From assembly GCF_902497775.2 (NCBI RefSeq), contig NZ_OZ024668.1, positions 5,378,326 to 5,442,325 on the forward strand: a stretch of DNA of 64,000 bases. The letters run 5' to 3'. Numbering within the stretch: position 1 is the stretch's first letter; every line of letters begins with the position of its first letter. This DNA comes from Pseudomonas fluorescens (lineage in GTDB: Bacteria > Pseudomonadota > Gammaproteobacteria > Pseudomonadales > Pseudomonadaceae). The translations under genes and the position numbers were made by a program. This document shows, in pieces, positions 54,450 through 63,547 of the stretch. The notes beneath the pieces were generated by a model, which was not told the DNA's origin, did not search any database, and worked only from the letters and a program-made list of their open reading frames with translations.

Positions 54450-56633
54450 TTACAGCGCTTCGAGCTTGGCGTAACCCAGCATCAGCCACTTGCTGCCTTC
54501 GGCGAAGTTGACCTGGACCCGGGCCTGGGCACCGGAACCCTCGAAGTTGAGGATCACGCCTTCGCCGAATACCGCATGCTGCACCCGCTGACCGAGGTTG
54601 AAGGCGGTCTGCGGGATGTTGGCGTTGGCGAACAGGCTGCTCGAGTTTTGCTGCTGGCCCGAGCCGAACGGGCGGCTGACGCTGTTGGACAAGCGCACTT
54701 CCTGCACCAGACCAGCCGGAATCTCGCGTACGAAGCGCGAGACCTTGTTGTAGGTCTCGCTGCCATACAGCCTGCGGGTTTCGGCGTAGGTCATCACCAG
54801 CTGTTGCATGGCGCGGGTGATACCAACATAGGCCAGGCGGCGTTCTTCTTCCAGACGGCCGGGTTCTTCCAGGCTCATCTTGTGCGGGAACAGGCCTTCT
54901 TCCATGCCGACCAGGAACACATGGGGGAACTCCAGGCCCTTGGCGCTGTGCAAGGTCATCAGCTGGATGCTGTCTTCGTGCTCGTCGGCCTGAGCGTCGC
55001 CGGCCTCCAGCGAGGCGTGGCCGAGGAAGGCGGCCAATGGCGACAGTTCGGCGTCTTCTTCGCTGTTTTCGAAGTTGCGCGCGGCGCTGACCAGTTCCTC
55101 AAGGTTTTCTACCCGGGCCTGGCCCTTTTCGCCTTTTTCTTCCTGGTGATAGACGATCAGCCCGGACTGTTCGATAACCGTCTGGGTCATCAGGTGCAGG
55201 GGCATCTCCAGGACCTTGGCGGTGAGGTTCTCGATCATTTCCATGAACGCGCCCAAGGCACTGGCGGCGCGGCCTTTGAGCGCCTTGTTGGCGATCAGCA
55301 GGCTCATCGATTCCCACATCGAGACCTGGGCGTGGCGCGCGTGCTCGCGAATCGCTTCGACGGTTTTCTCGCCGATGCCGCGCGGCGGCACGTTGATTAC
55401 CCGCTCAAGGGCGGCGTCGTTGCCACGGCCTTCGAGCAGGCGCAGGTAGGCCATGGCGTTCTTGATTTCAGCGCGTTCGAAGAAGCGCTGGCCGCCATAG
55501 ATGCGGTAAGGAATACGTTCGCGCAGCAGCGCCTCTTCAAGCACCCGCGATTGGGCGTTGGAGCGGTAAAGAATGGCAATGTCGCTGCGCGCCAGGCCGG
55601 TCTTGATCGCGCTTTCGATGCTCTCGACCACGTAACGGGCTTCGTCGTGTTCGTTGAAGGCGGCGTACAGGCTCAGCGGTTCGCCTTCGCCACCGTCGGT
55701 CCACAGCTCTTTGCCCAGGCGCCCGCTGTTGTTGGCAATCAGGGCGTTGGCCGCTTTGAGGATACCGGCGGTAGAGCGGTAGTTCTGCTCCAGGCGGATC
55801 AGCTCGGCGTCGGGGAAGTCGGCGGTGTACTGGTGGATGTTCTCGATCTTGGCGCCGCGCCAGCCGTAAATCGACTGGTCGTCGTCGCCGACCACCATCA
55901 GGCTGTCACCGCCCTTGGCCAGCAGCCGCAGCCAGGCGTACTGCACGGCGTTGGTATCCTGGAATTCGTCGACCAGTACATGGCGGAAGCGCCGCTGGTA
56001 GTGTTCGAGCAGGCCCGGGTGGTCACGCCACAGGTCGAGGGCGCGCAGCAGCAGCTCGGAGAAGTCGATGACGCCGGCGCGCTGGCAGGCTGCCTCGTAG
56101 GCTTCATAGATGCTGCGCATGGTGCCCAGGAACAGGTCGCCACTGGCCTGAATGTGTTGCGGACGCAGGCCTTCGTCTTTCTGGCCATTGATGAACCATT
56201 GCGCCTGGCGCGCCGGCCAGCGCTGTTCATCCAGACCCAGCTCGCGGATTACCCGCTTGACCAGGCGCTGCTGGTCGTCGCTGTCGAGGATCTGGAAGTT
56301 CTGGTTCAGCCCGGCCTCTTGCCAGTGCGCGCGCAACAAGCGGTGCGCCAGGCCGTGGAAGGTGCCTACCCACATACCGGCCGGGTTGATGCCCATCAGC
56401 TGTTCGATACGCTGGCGCATCTCGGCAGCGGCCTTGTTGGTGAAGGTCACCGACAGGATCGAGTGCGGCGAGGCCTGCACCACCTGGATCAACCAGGCGA
56501 TGCGGTGCACCAGCACACGGGTCTTGCCGGAGCCGGCACCGGCCAGGACCAACTGACGACCGACCGGCGCAGCTACAGCCTGGCGTTGGGCGTCGTTGAG
56601 AGAGTTCAACAGGAGAGAGAGATCATCGCGCAT
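54450..56633 (-). CDS. uvrD: DNA helicase II UvrD
   Basis: A 727-residue superfamily 1A 3'-5' helicase for mismatch and excision repair. Motif I AGAGSGKTRVL, motif II DEFQDTNAVQY, motif III GDDDQSIYGWRGA, motif V LMTLHSAKGLEFPHVF and motif VI RLAYVGITRAMQQL are all present. Normal length. The acidic C-terminal tail ends with an SH3-like domain (LGQRVQHAVFGEGVILNFEG). Confidence 0.96.
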   Translation of the reverse strand: MRDDLSLLLNSLNDAQRQAVAAPVGRQLVLAGAGSGKTRVLVHRIAWLIQVVQASPHSILSVTFTNKAAAEMRQRIEQLMGINPAGMWVGTFHGLAHRLLRAHWQEAGLNQNFQILDSDDQQRLVKRVIRELGLDEQRWPARQAQWFINGQKDEGLRPQHIQASGDLFLGTMRSIYEAYEAACQRAGVIDFSELLLRALDLWRDHPGLLEHYQRRFRHVLVDEFQDTNAVQYAWLRLLAKGGDSLMVVGDDDQSIYGWRGAKIENIHQYTADFPDAELIRLEQNYRSTAGILKAANALIANNSGRLGKELWTDGGEGEPLSLYAAFNEHDEARYVVESIESAIKTGLARSDIAILYRSNAQSRVLEEALLRERIPYRIYGGQRFFERAEIKNAMAYLRLLEGRGNDAALERVINVPPRGIGEKTVEAIREHARHAQVSMWESMSLLIANKALKGRAASALGAFMEMIENLTAKVLEMPLHLMTQTVIEQSGLIVYHQEEKGEKGQARVENLEELVSAARNFENSEEDAELSPLAAFLGHASLEAGDAQADEHEDSIQLMTLHSAKGLEFPHVFLVGMEEGLFPHKMSLEEPGRLEEERRLAYVGITRAMQQLVMTYAETRRLYGSETYNKVSRFVREIPAGLVQEVRLSNSVSRPFGSGQQQNSSSLFANANIPQTAFNLGQRVQHAVFGEGVILNFEGSGAQARVQVNFAEGSKWLMLGYAKLEAL

Positions 56634-56856
56634 CCGGCCATTTTAGGGGCGCAGGCGACCCTTGGGCAAATATACAGTAGAAAAACTTGCCGCTGACGAC
56701 CGGCCGGTCACCGCCTGCAGCCCAAGGCCTGCGTGCTTGAGCGCCTGCCGTCGGGAAACGCGATGAAATAATTATGATCCAGAGCAGTTTGGCCCAGGGG
56801 CTTGCTTGTGTATGCTCCGTGCACGTTTAAGGCTAACCATTACAAGAACACTGCCT

Positions 56857-59727
56857 ATGACACTCGGTTCCGACTCCATGAGCGCCCCTTCCGAAGCGCG
56901 CCGGAGTATTCGCAAACACTTCGCCACCCAACTGGCTGTCGAGCGCACCCGCCTGCTGTACCAAGGCTCGTTGCTGCCGACCCTGTTCATGCTGCTCAAC
57001 GGTCTGGTCTGTGCCTGGTTGCTGTGGAGCCCGGCGCGCTACCTGTTGGTCAGTATCTGGGTCGTCTGGCTGATGGCCCTGGTGGCGCTGCGGGTGATTC
57101 AGGTCGCCGCTTTCGATGCCGCGATGCCCGATCGACAGGCCCAGCCTTCCTGGTGGCGAATGTTCCTGCTCGGTTCGGCCTTCAGTGGCCTGACCCTGGC
57201 CAGTGCGGCGATAGCCCTGGTGCCTGTGGACAACTTCGTGCAGCAGGCCTGGGTGTTTGGCCTGCTGGGGGCGGCGACGCTATCGGCCAGTGTTGCCTAT
57301 GCCGTCAGCCTGCCGGCCTTCCTCAGTTTTACCTTGCCCTGCCTGCTGCCACCGATTGCCTTTCTATTCTGGAATGGCGACGAACAACAGCGCGGCTGGG
57401 GCTGGCTTGGGCTGATTCTATTGATCGCCTTGTCAGTGGTGGCGTGGCAGGTCAACCGGTTGATCGAGCGGGGGCTGTTGCGGCGCTTTCAGAATCAGGA
57501 GTTGATCGAGCACCTGCAAGCTGCGCAAAGTCGCAGCGAACGGCTTAACCAGGCATTGGCCGAGGAGGTCGGGCAGCGTCGGTTGATCGAGGAGCAGCTG
57601 CGTGAGGCGCAAGTGGGGCTTGAGTCGCGCGTTGCCCAGCGCAGCCAGGAGCTCGATGTCGCCAACCAGGCCCTGAGCAAGAGCGAACAGCGCCTGGCCC
57701 TGGCGCTTGAGGCCAGCGAACTGGGGCTGTGGGACTGGAACCTGGAAACCGACGAGATCCACCACACCCAATTGCGTGAGTTGTTTGGCCTGGAGCCTGA
57801 CCAGGTCCAGGAAATGCTCGCGCACTTGAAACCTCGCCTGCATCCTGATGACGTGCCGTTGCTCAAACGCACGCTGGTAGAGCACCTCAAGGGCCGTAGC
57901 GAGGATTACCGTATCGACTACCGAGTGCGTCATCGCCAGGGCCATTGGTGCTGGATCGAAGACCGTGGCCGGGCGGTGGAGCGCGATGCCAGCGGGCGGG
58001 TGTTGCGCATGCTCGGCACCCGCCGGGACATCAGCGCGCAAAAAGCCCAGGAAGAACAACAGCGCCTGGCTGCCACGGTATTCGAAGCGGCCAGCGAAGG
58101 GATCGTGATTCTCGACCCTGAATATGTGTTGCTGGCGGTGAACCAGGCCTTCTGCCGGGTGACCGGCTACAGCCGCGAAGAACTGCTGCAGGGCCGCTTG
58201 CTGGAACTGCCATGCAGCCGGGATGCACGCCGGCATTCCCAGGCCATCGAACTGGCGCTGGAGCAGCAGGGCAGTTGGCAGGGCGAGCTGGTCGAGGCGC
58301 GCAAGAATGGTGAGCTTTATCCGCAGTGGTTGCAGCTCAACGGCGTGCGCGATGCCCGCGGCAACCTGACCAGCATCGTCGGCTTCTTCACCGATCTGTC
58401 GGCGCGTCGCGAGTCCGAGGAGCGTCTGCGCTACCTGGCTCATTATGACGAGCTGACGGGGCTGGCCAACCGCGCTCTGTTCCGCCTGCGTCTGCATGAT
58501 GCCGGCGAGCGCTTGCGCCAGAGCGGGCGTGGGCTGGCCTTGCTGCATATCGACCTGGACCGCTTCAAGCTGCTCAACGACAGCCTTGGCCACGAAGTGG
58601 CCGACCATTTGCTCAAGCAGATGGCCCAGCGCATCAGTAACGCGATGCCCGAGGCCGACACGGTGGCGCGGCTTTCCGGTGACGAGTTTGCTGTGCTGTT
58701 CGATGCCTATAGCAACCTCTCGAGCCTGGTGCGGGTAGCCAGTCGCCTGCTCGACAAGCTGCGCGTGCCACTGCGGGTCGAAGGTCACGAACTGGTGATC
58801 AGCGCTTCGGTGGGCATCAGCCTGCTGGCCGACACCTCGCGGGATGTCACGGTGCTGGTCAGCCAGGCCAATACCGCCATGCAGCATGCCAAGCACCTGG
58901 GGGGCGATAATTTCCAGTTCTACACCGAAAGCCTGCAGGCCAGTACCCTGCAGCGCCTGCAGTTGGAGAACCACCTGCGCAAGGCCATCGAAGAGCGGCA
59001 ACTGCAGGTCTATTACCAGCCCAAGTTGTGCCTGGCCACTGGCCGTCTGCATGCTGCCGAGGCGTTGGTGCGCTGGCAGCATCCGCAGTGGGGCATGGTG
59101 CCGCCGTCGGACTTTATCGGCCTGGCCGAAGAAACCGGGCTGATTGCGCCGATGGGCGAATTCGTCCTGCGCCAGGCTTGCTGGCAGGCCTGTGAGTGGC
59201 AGCGCATGGGGCTTGCGCCGATCCGCGTGTCGGTGAACCTGTCGGTTTATCAGTTGCGTCAGGGCAAGCTGGTCAGCCTGGTGCGTCAGGTACTGGATGA
59301 AAGCGGCCTGGCCCCGCATCTGCTGGAGCTTGAGCTGACCGAGAGCCAGTTGCTCGACAGCGTCGAACACATCATTGCCACCTTCCGCCAGTTGCACGAG
59401 CTGGGGGTGAAGCTGGCGATCGACGATTTTGGCACCGGTTATTCATCGCTCAGCTACCTCAAGCGCTTCCCGGTGGATTACGTGAAGATCGATCAGGCCT
59501 TTATCCGTGGCCTGAGCGAGGGTAGCGAGGACGCGGCCATCACCCGAGCGATCATTGCCATGGCCCAGAGCCTGGACCTGCAGGTGGTGGCCGAGGGCGT
59601 CGAAACCCATGAGCAGCTGGATTTCCTGCGCAAGCAAGGCTGCAATGAAGTGCAGGGCTACCTGATCAGCCGGCCGGTGCCGGCGCAGGAGCTGGCCGGC
59701 TTACTGGCCAGCCGCTACAGCTTCTAA
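56857..59727 (+). CDS. Membrane PAS-PAS-GGDEF-EAL signalling protein
   Basis: A c-di-GMP turnover protein of 956 residues. About five N-terminal membrane helices (residues 30-190), a coiled coil (about 205-280), two PAS domains (SEQRLALALEASELGLWDWNLE; AATVFEAASEGIVILDPEYVLLAVNQAFCRVTGYS), GGDEF domain with SGDEF in place of GGDEF, and an EAL domain with EALVRW, DDFGTGYSSLSYLKRFP and VAEGVE intact. The EAL half looks catalytically complete; the first glycine of GGDEF is replaced, so cyclase activity may be weak or regulatory. The start is uncertain: ATG 56857 or ATG 56878, both with poor ribosome sites. Confidence 0.9.
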   Translation: MTLGSDSMSAPSEARRSIRKHFATQLAVERTRLLYQGSLLPTLFMLLNGLVCAWLLWSPARYLLVSIWVVWLMALVALRVIQVAAFDAAMPDRQAQPSWWRMFLLGSAFSGLTLASAAIALVPVDNFVQQAWVFGLLGAATLSASVAYAVSLPAFLSFTLPCLLPPIAFLFWNGDEQQRGWGWLGLILLIALSVVAWQVNRLIERGLLRRFQNQELIEHLQAAQSRSERLNQALAEEVGQRRLIEEQLREAQVGLESRVAQRSQELDVANQALSKSEQRLALALEASELGLWDWNLETDEIHHTQLRELFGLEPDQVQEMLAHLKPRLHPDDVPLLKRTLVEHLKGRSEDYRIDYRVRHRQGHWCWIEDRGRAVERDASGRVLRMLGTRRDISAQKAQEEQQRLAATVFEAASEGIVILDPEYVLLAVNQAFCRVTGYSREELLQGRLLELPCSRDARRHSQAIELALEQQGSWQGELVEARKNGELYPQWLQLNGVRDARGNLTSIVGFFTDLSARRESEERLRYLAHYDELTGLANRALFRLRLHDAGERLRQSGRGLALLHIDLDRFKLLNDSLGHEVADHLLKQMAQRISNAMPEADTVARLSGDEFAVLFDAYSNLSSLVRVASRLLDKLRVPLRVEGHELVISASVGISLLADTSRDVTVLVSQANTAMQHAKHLGGDNFQFYTESLQASTLQRLQLENHLRKAIEERQLQVYYQPKLCLATGRLHAAEALVRWQHPQWGMVPPSDFIGLAEETGLIAPMGEFVLRQACWQACEWQRMGLAPIRVSVNLSVYQLRQGKLVSLVRQVLDESGLAPHLLELELTESQLLDSVEHIIATFRQLHELGVKLAIDDFGTGYSSLSYLKRFPVDYVKIDQAFIRGLSEGSEDAAITRAIIAMAQSLDLQVVAEGVETHEQLDFLRKQGCNEVQGYLISRPVPAQELAGLLASRYSF

Positions 59728-61166
59728 AGGTGCCAGGCGCGGCCCTGGTGGGCCAGCAGGCTGTGGGCCTGGTCCGGGCCGTTGCTGCCGGCGTGATAGG
59801 GCCGCGGTGCCTGGAAGTGCTCTTGCCAGCCGGTGAGGATCGGGTCGATCCAGGCCCAGGCCGCTTCGACCTCGTCGCGGCGCATGAACAGCGTCGAGTC
59901 GCCTTCGAGCACATCCAGCAATAGCCGCTCATAGGCATCCCAGCGGCGAGTCTGGCCGAATACCTGGGCCAGGTTGAGGTTCAGTTCCACCGGCTCCAGG
60001 CGCATGCCTTTGCCGGGGGTCTTGGTCATCATTTGCAGGCTGATGCGTTCATCGGGTTGGAGCTGAATCAGCAGCTGATTGGCCTGATCACCTTCGAACA
60101 GGCGATGGGGCACTGGCTTGAACTGGATGACGATCTGCGACGAGCGCTTGGCCAGGCGTTTGCCGGTACGCAAGTAGAAGGGCACGCCGGCCCAGCGCCA
60201 GTTGTTGATATGCGCTTCTACGGCGACGAAGGTCTCGGTATCGCTGTCGTTGTCGACATCTTTCTCGAAGTAGTAGGCCGGCACTTCCTGGCCGCCGATC
60301 TTGCCGGCGCTGTACTGGCCGCGCACGGTCTTGTCCTGCACGTCCTGGCCAGTGATCGGTTGCAGGGCCTTGAGGATCTTCACCTTCTCGTCGCGCACCG
60401 CTTCGGCCTCGAATTGCGCTGGCGGCTCCATGGCCACCAGGCAGAGCAACTGCAACAGGTGGTTCTGCAGCATGTCGCGAGTGGCGCCGGCACGGTCGTA
60501 GTAGGCGCCGCGATTCTCTACACCGAGGGTTTCACAGACGCTGATCTGTACATGGTCGACCTGGTTGTTGCGCCACACGGGCTCAAGCAGGGCATTGGCA
60601 AAGCGCAGGGCCATGAGGTTCTGCACTGTTTCCTTGCCCAGGTAGTGATCGATACGAAACACCTGCGACTCGGCGAAAACGGCGCCGAAGGCCTCGTTGA
60701 TTGCCGTGGCCGATTCCAGCGAATGGCCAATGGGTTTTTCCAGCACGATGCGTGCGTCGTGGTCGGCGAGTCCGGCGGTTTTCAGGTGGTTGGCAATCGG
60801 CACGAACAGGTTCGGTGCGGTGGCCAGGTAGTAAATCCGGGTCAGGCCGCCGGCTTCCCCGAGAAACCGCGCCAGGCGGACGAAATCGGCGCTTTGCGAA
60901 GCGTCCATGGGGAAGTAGTCCAGGCGCGCCGAGAAGCGCGCCCAGACATCCTCGTCAAAGTCGGCACGGGCAATCTGCGCCCGGCAACGGCGTTCGGTGA
61001 GCTTGAGGAATTCGTTGCGTGGCAGATTGCTGCGGGCCAGGGCGATGATGCGCACGGCGGGGTGCAGACGAGCCTCGCGATACAGGTGGTAGAGCGCCGG
61101 AAGCAGTTTGTGCAGGGCCAGATCACCGGTGCCGCCGAACACCATGATGTCGCAAGGGATAGTCAA
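59724..61166 (-). CDS. zwf: Glucose-6-phosphate dehydrogenase
   Basis: A 480-residue enzyme of the Entner-Doudoroff/pentose phosphate route, making 6-phosphogluconolactone and NAD(P)H. The coenzyme fold is DIMVFGGTGDLALHKLLPALY, the substrate motif EKPIGHSL and the catalytic RIDHYLGKETVQN. P. putida has several G6PDH isoenzymes; this one is divergent from an RpiR regulator, so it looks like the zwfC-type copy. I choose TTG 61166 (TIPCDIM next) because AGGAG lies about ten bases upstream; GTG at 61175 or 61172 is too close to it. Confidence 0.9.
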   Translation of the reverse strand: MTIPCDIMVFGGTGDLALHKLLPALYHLYREARLHPAVRIIALARSNLPRNEFLKLTERRCRAQIARADFDEDVWARFSARLDYFPMDASQSADFVRLARFLGEAGGLTRIYYLATAPNLFVPIANHLKTAGLADHDARIVLEKPIGHSLESATAINEAFGAVFAESQVFRIDHYLGKETVQNLMALRFANALLEPVWRNNQVDHVQISVCETLGVENRGAYYDRAGATRDMLQNHLLQLLCLVAMEPPAQFEAEAVRDEKVKILKALQPITGQDVQDKTVRGQYSAGKIGGQEVPAYYFEKDVDNDSDTETFVAVEAHINNWRWAGVPFYLRTGKRLAKRSSQIVIQFKPVPHRLFEGDQANQLLIQLQPDERISLQMMTKTPGKGMRLEPVELNLNLAQVFGQTRRWDAYERLLLDVLEGDSTLFMRRDEVEAAWAWIDPILTGWQEHFQAPRPYHAGSNGPDQAHSLLAHQGRAWHL

Positions 61167-61211
61167 TACCACCACTCTCCTAGTTCGTTTAGCTGGGCGG
61201 GTCGCCGGTCA

Positions 61212-61226
61212 TGTAGTATAACTACA
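61212..61226. promoter_or_regulatory. HexR/RpiR-type operator between zwf and its divergent regulator
   Basis: TGTAGTATAACTACA, a perfect inverted repeat with a three-base centre. It fits the HexR-type consensus TGTARTnnnAYTACA. It lies 45 bp from either start and can control both genes. Confidence 0.75.
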
Positions 61227-61270
61227 AGAAAGCTACAACCCGGTCAGTCGATCATAACCGAGTCCTGCCC

Positions 61271-62137
61271 TTGAATCTGTTGCAACACATCGCCCAGTCG
61301 CGCCATCTGCTACGCAAATCGGAACTCAAGGTTGCCGATCACGTGCTGCTTGATCCAGCGGCCGTCATGCATAGCTCCATGGCCGACCTTGCCCACAGCG
61401 TCGGCATCAGCGAGCCGACCATCGTGCGTTTCTGCCGTGCGATCGGTTGTTCCGGCTTCCAGGATCTCAAGCTCAAGCTGGCCCAGAGCCTGGCGGCGGG
61501 TGCGAGTTTCGGCCAGTTCGCCATTCATGAAGACGACTCGGTTGCCGACTACAGCCTGAAGATCTTCGACACCACCCTGCATACCCTGATGGAAGTGCGC
61601 GAGCACCTCGACCCACAGGCCTTGCAGCGGGCGGTAACCGCCATGGCCCAGGCCCAGCGCGTCGAGTTCTACGGTTTTGGTGCCTCCGGCGCGGTAGCGG
61701 CCGATGCCCAGCACAAGTTCTTCCGCCTGTTGCTGACCGCAGCGGCGTACTCCGACCCGCACATGCAGGCAATGTCGGCGGTCACCCTCAAGCCTGGCGA
61801 CGTTGCCATCTGCATTTCCCAGTCGGGGCGCTCCAAAGACCTGCTGATCACCGCCAACCTGGTGCGTGAAAGCGGCGCCACGCTGATCACCCTGTGTCCG
61901 AGCCAGACGCCGTTGGCAGAGCTGTCGACCGTCAACCTGGCCATCGATGTGCACGAAGACACCGAGATCTACACCCCGCTGACCTCGCGCATCGCTCACC
62001 TGGTGGTGATCGACGTGCTGGCCATGGGCGTGGCCATGGCCCGCGGCCCGAGCCTGGTCAACCACCTCAAGAGCGTCAAGCGCAGCTTGCGCAGCCTGCG
62101 CCTGTCGCCCAAGTCGATCAAGGCGATGGACGACTGA
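61271..62137 (+). CDS. RpiR-family (HexR paralog) transcriptional regulator
   Basis: A 288-residue regulator: N-terminal RpiR helix-turn-helix (SMADLAHSVGISEPTIVRFCRAIGCSGFQDLKLKLAQSLA) and a C-terminal SIS sugar-phosphate domain (FYGFGASGAVAADAQHKF, ISQSGRSKDLL). It resembles HexR, which responds to KDPG, but its N-terminus differs from the P. putida HexR I recall, so it is probably a paralog dedicated to the adjacent zwf. Start is TTG 61271; no ATG lies nearby. Glycolytic effector is inference. Confidence 0.85.
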   Translation: MNLLQHIAQSRHLLRKSELKVADHVLLDPAAVMHSSMADLAHSVGISEPTIVRFCRAIGCSGFQDLKLKLAQSLAAGASFGQFAIHEDDSVADYSLKIFDTTLHTLMEVREHLDPQALQRAVTAMAQAQRVEFYGFGASGAVAADAQHKFFRLLLTAAAYSDPHMQAMSAVTLKPGDVAICISQSGRSKDLLITANLVRESGATLITLCPSQTPLAELSTVNLAIDVHEDTEIYTPLTSRIAHLVVIDVLAMGVAMARGPSLVNHLKSVKRSLRSLRLSPKSIKAMDD

Positions 62138-62236
62138 GCGACCCGGCAGGTTCATTGATTTGTCATTGGTACGCCGCCAAACCGTAATGCTGCGACGTCA
62201 GTCTGAAGCTCCCGCACTCGATAAGGGAGATATGCA

Positions 62237-62455
62237 ATGGCTCGTGAATTCGATGGCTCGTACCAACCCAACGCCAAATCCCGCAAGCAGCAGGAAAAAG
62301 ACCAGCGCCGCATGGAGTTTCGCCGCGCGATCGAAAGCTATTCCGAGCAGCGCCGCCTGCTGCAGGAAATCACCGACTACGCCGACTTGCAGACCCTCAG
62401 CGTGTGGCAGGTATCGGCGGCAGAATCCCCGAGAAACGCTCAACAAGCCCGCTGA
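62237..62455 (+). CDS. Small conserved hypothetical protein
   Basis: A 72-residue, highly charged protein (MAREFDGSYQPNAKSRKQQE, then RRMEFRRAIESYSEQRRLLQEITDY) predicted to be largely helical. The start has GGGAGA upstream. It resembles short Pseudomonas proteins of unknown function. Its last 59 bp overlap the 3' end of the convergent LysR gene. No signal peptide or membrane segment. Confidence 0.7.
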   Translation: MAREFDGSYQPNAKSRKQQEKDQRRMEFRRAIESYSEQRRLLQEITDYADLQTLSVWQVSAAESPRNAQQAR

Positions 62456-63359
62456 TCTGTGCACGTTCGCTGCGAATGAACGCTAAAAAGGCCAGGGCCA
62501 CCGGTGACTGCCGTTTGGCCTTGGACTGCACCACGCACCAACTGCGGTACAGGGGTAGCTCTTCAACCGGCAATTCTCGCAGCACGCCAGTGGCCAGTTC
62601 CAGGTTCAACGCGTGGCGGGTCAGCAGGGCGATGCCCAGGCCGGCAATCACGCACTCGCGCTGGGCATCGGCGGAAGCCACCTCCAGCGTCTGGGTGAAG
62701 TGCACACGCTTCTCCTTGAAGTATTCTTCGCAGGCCTTGCGCGTGCCCGAGCCCTGTTCGCGGACCAGCAAGGTATGCGGTTCCAGATCCTGCAGGCGCA
62801 GGCTGTCGAGCTTGCACAGCGGGTGATCGGGCGGTGCCACTGCGACAATCGGATTGTTGAGGAACGGCAAGAACTCCAAGCCCATGTCCTGAGGCACCAT
62901 GGACATGATGATCAGGTCGTCGCGGTTGTCCGAGAGGCGACGGATGGCCTGGGCCCGGTTGACCACGGTGAGGGTAAGATTGACTTCGGGGTGCAGGCGT
63001 TTGAAGGCGGCGAACAGGTGCGGGACGAAGTACTTGGCGCTGGATTCGACCGCCAGCTTCAGTTGCCCTTGAAGCGAGCCCTGCATGTCCGAGAGCTGCA
63101 TGTCGAGGCTCTCCAGGCGCCCGAAGATATCGCGGCTGGCGCGTTGCAGCGCTTCGGCGGCTTCGGTCAGGTAGAGCTTTTTGCCGACGTACTCGAACAG
63201 CGGTTGGCCGACCAGTTCTTCGAGCTGGCGGATCTGTAGACTAACGGCGGGTTGCGTCAGGTTCATCTCCTCGGCCGCCCGGCTGTAGGAACGCAAGTCA
63301 CAGACCTCATTGAAGATCTGCAGTTGACGCAATGTCATACGCATCAATGACTTACGCAT
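62397..63359 (-). CDS. pycR: LysR-family regulator PycR
   Basis: A 320-residue LysR protein. Helix-turn-helix LRQLQIFNEVCDLRSYSRAAEEMNLTQPAVSLQIRQLEELVGQPLFEY is at residues 9-56; the effector domain follows (SSAKYFVPHLFAAFKRLHPEVNLTLTVV). The position, divergent from pyruvate carboxylase, and the sequence match PycR of P. aeruginosa. Several N-terminal Met codons (63368, 63359, 63344, 63338) are possible; I use 63359. The 3' end overlaps the small gene at 62237 by 59 bp. Confidence 0.87.
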   Translation of the reverse strand: MRKSLMRMTLRQLQIFNEVCDLRSYSRAAEEMNLTQPAVSLQIRQLEELVGQPLFEYVGKKLYLTEAAEALQRASRDIFGRLESLDMQLSDMQGSLQGQLKLAVESSAKYFVPHLFAAFKRLHPEVNLTLTVVNRAQAIRRLSDNRDDLIIMSMVPQDMGLEFLPFLNNPIVAVAPPDHPLCKLDSLRLQDLEPHTLLVREQGSGTRKACEEYFKEKRVHFTQTLEVASADAQRECVIAGLGIALLTRHALNLELATGVLRELPVEELPLYRSWCVVQSKAKRQSPVALAFLAFIRSERAQISGLVERFSGILPPIPATR

Positions 63360-63395
63360 TTGTCTCAAACCCCGGAAAAACCTTGTAACAGCACT

Positions 63396-63411
63396 ATAAG
63401 CTTTTGCTTAT
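63396..63411. promoter_or_regulatory. LysR-type palindrome in the pycR-pycA promoter region
   Basis: ATAAGC TTTT GCTTAT, a perfect 16-bp palindrome of T-N11-A form, 37 bp from pycR and about 137 bp from pycA. Candidate PycR operator. Confidence 0.55.
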
Positions 63412-63547
63412 GCACACCCTAATAAATATTGATTTTTGTTTATCCAGAGACAGCGCTAGGGTAAAGATGCGACTGACCAGCGACGATTGGTCACGCGCCG
63501 ACCGGCATTGCCGGCTCGTTTGTTCTAGCGGCCTTGGGAATACTCCA

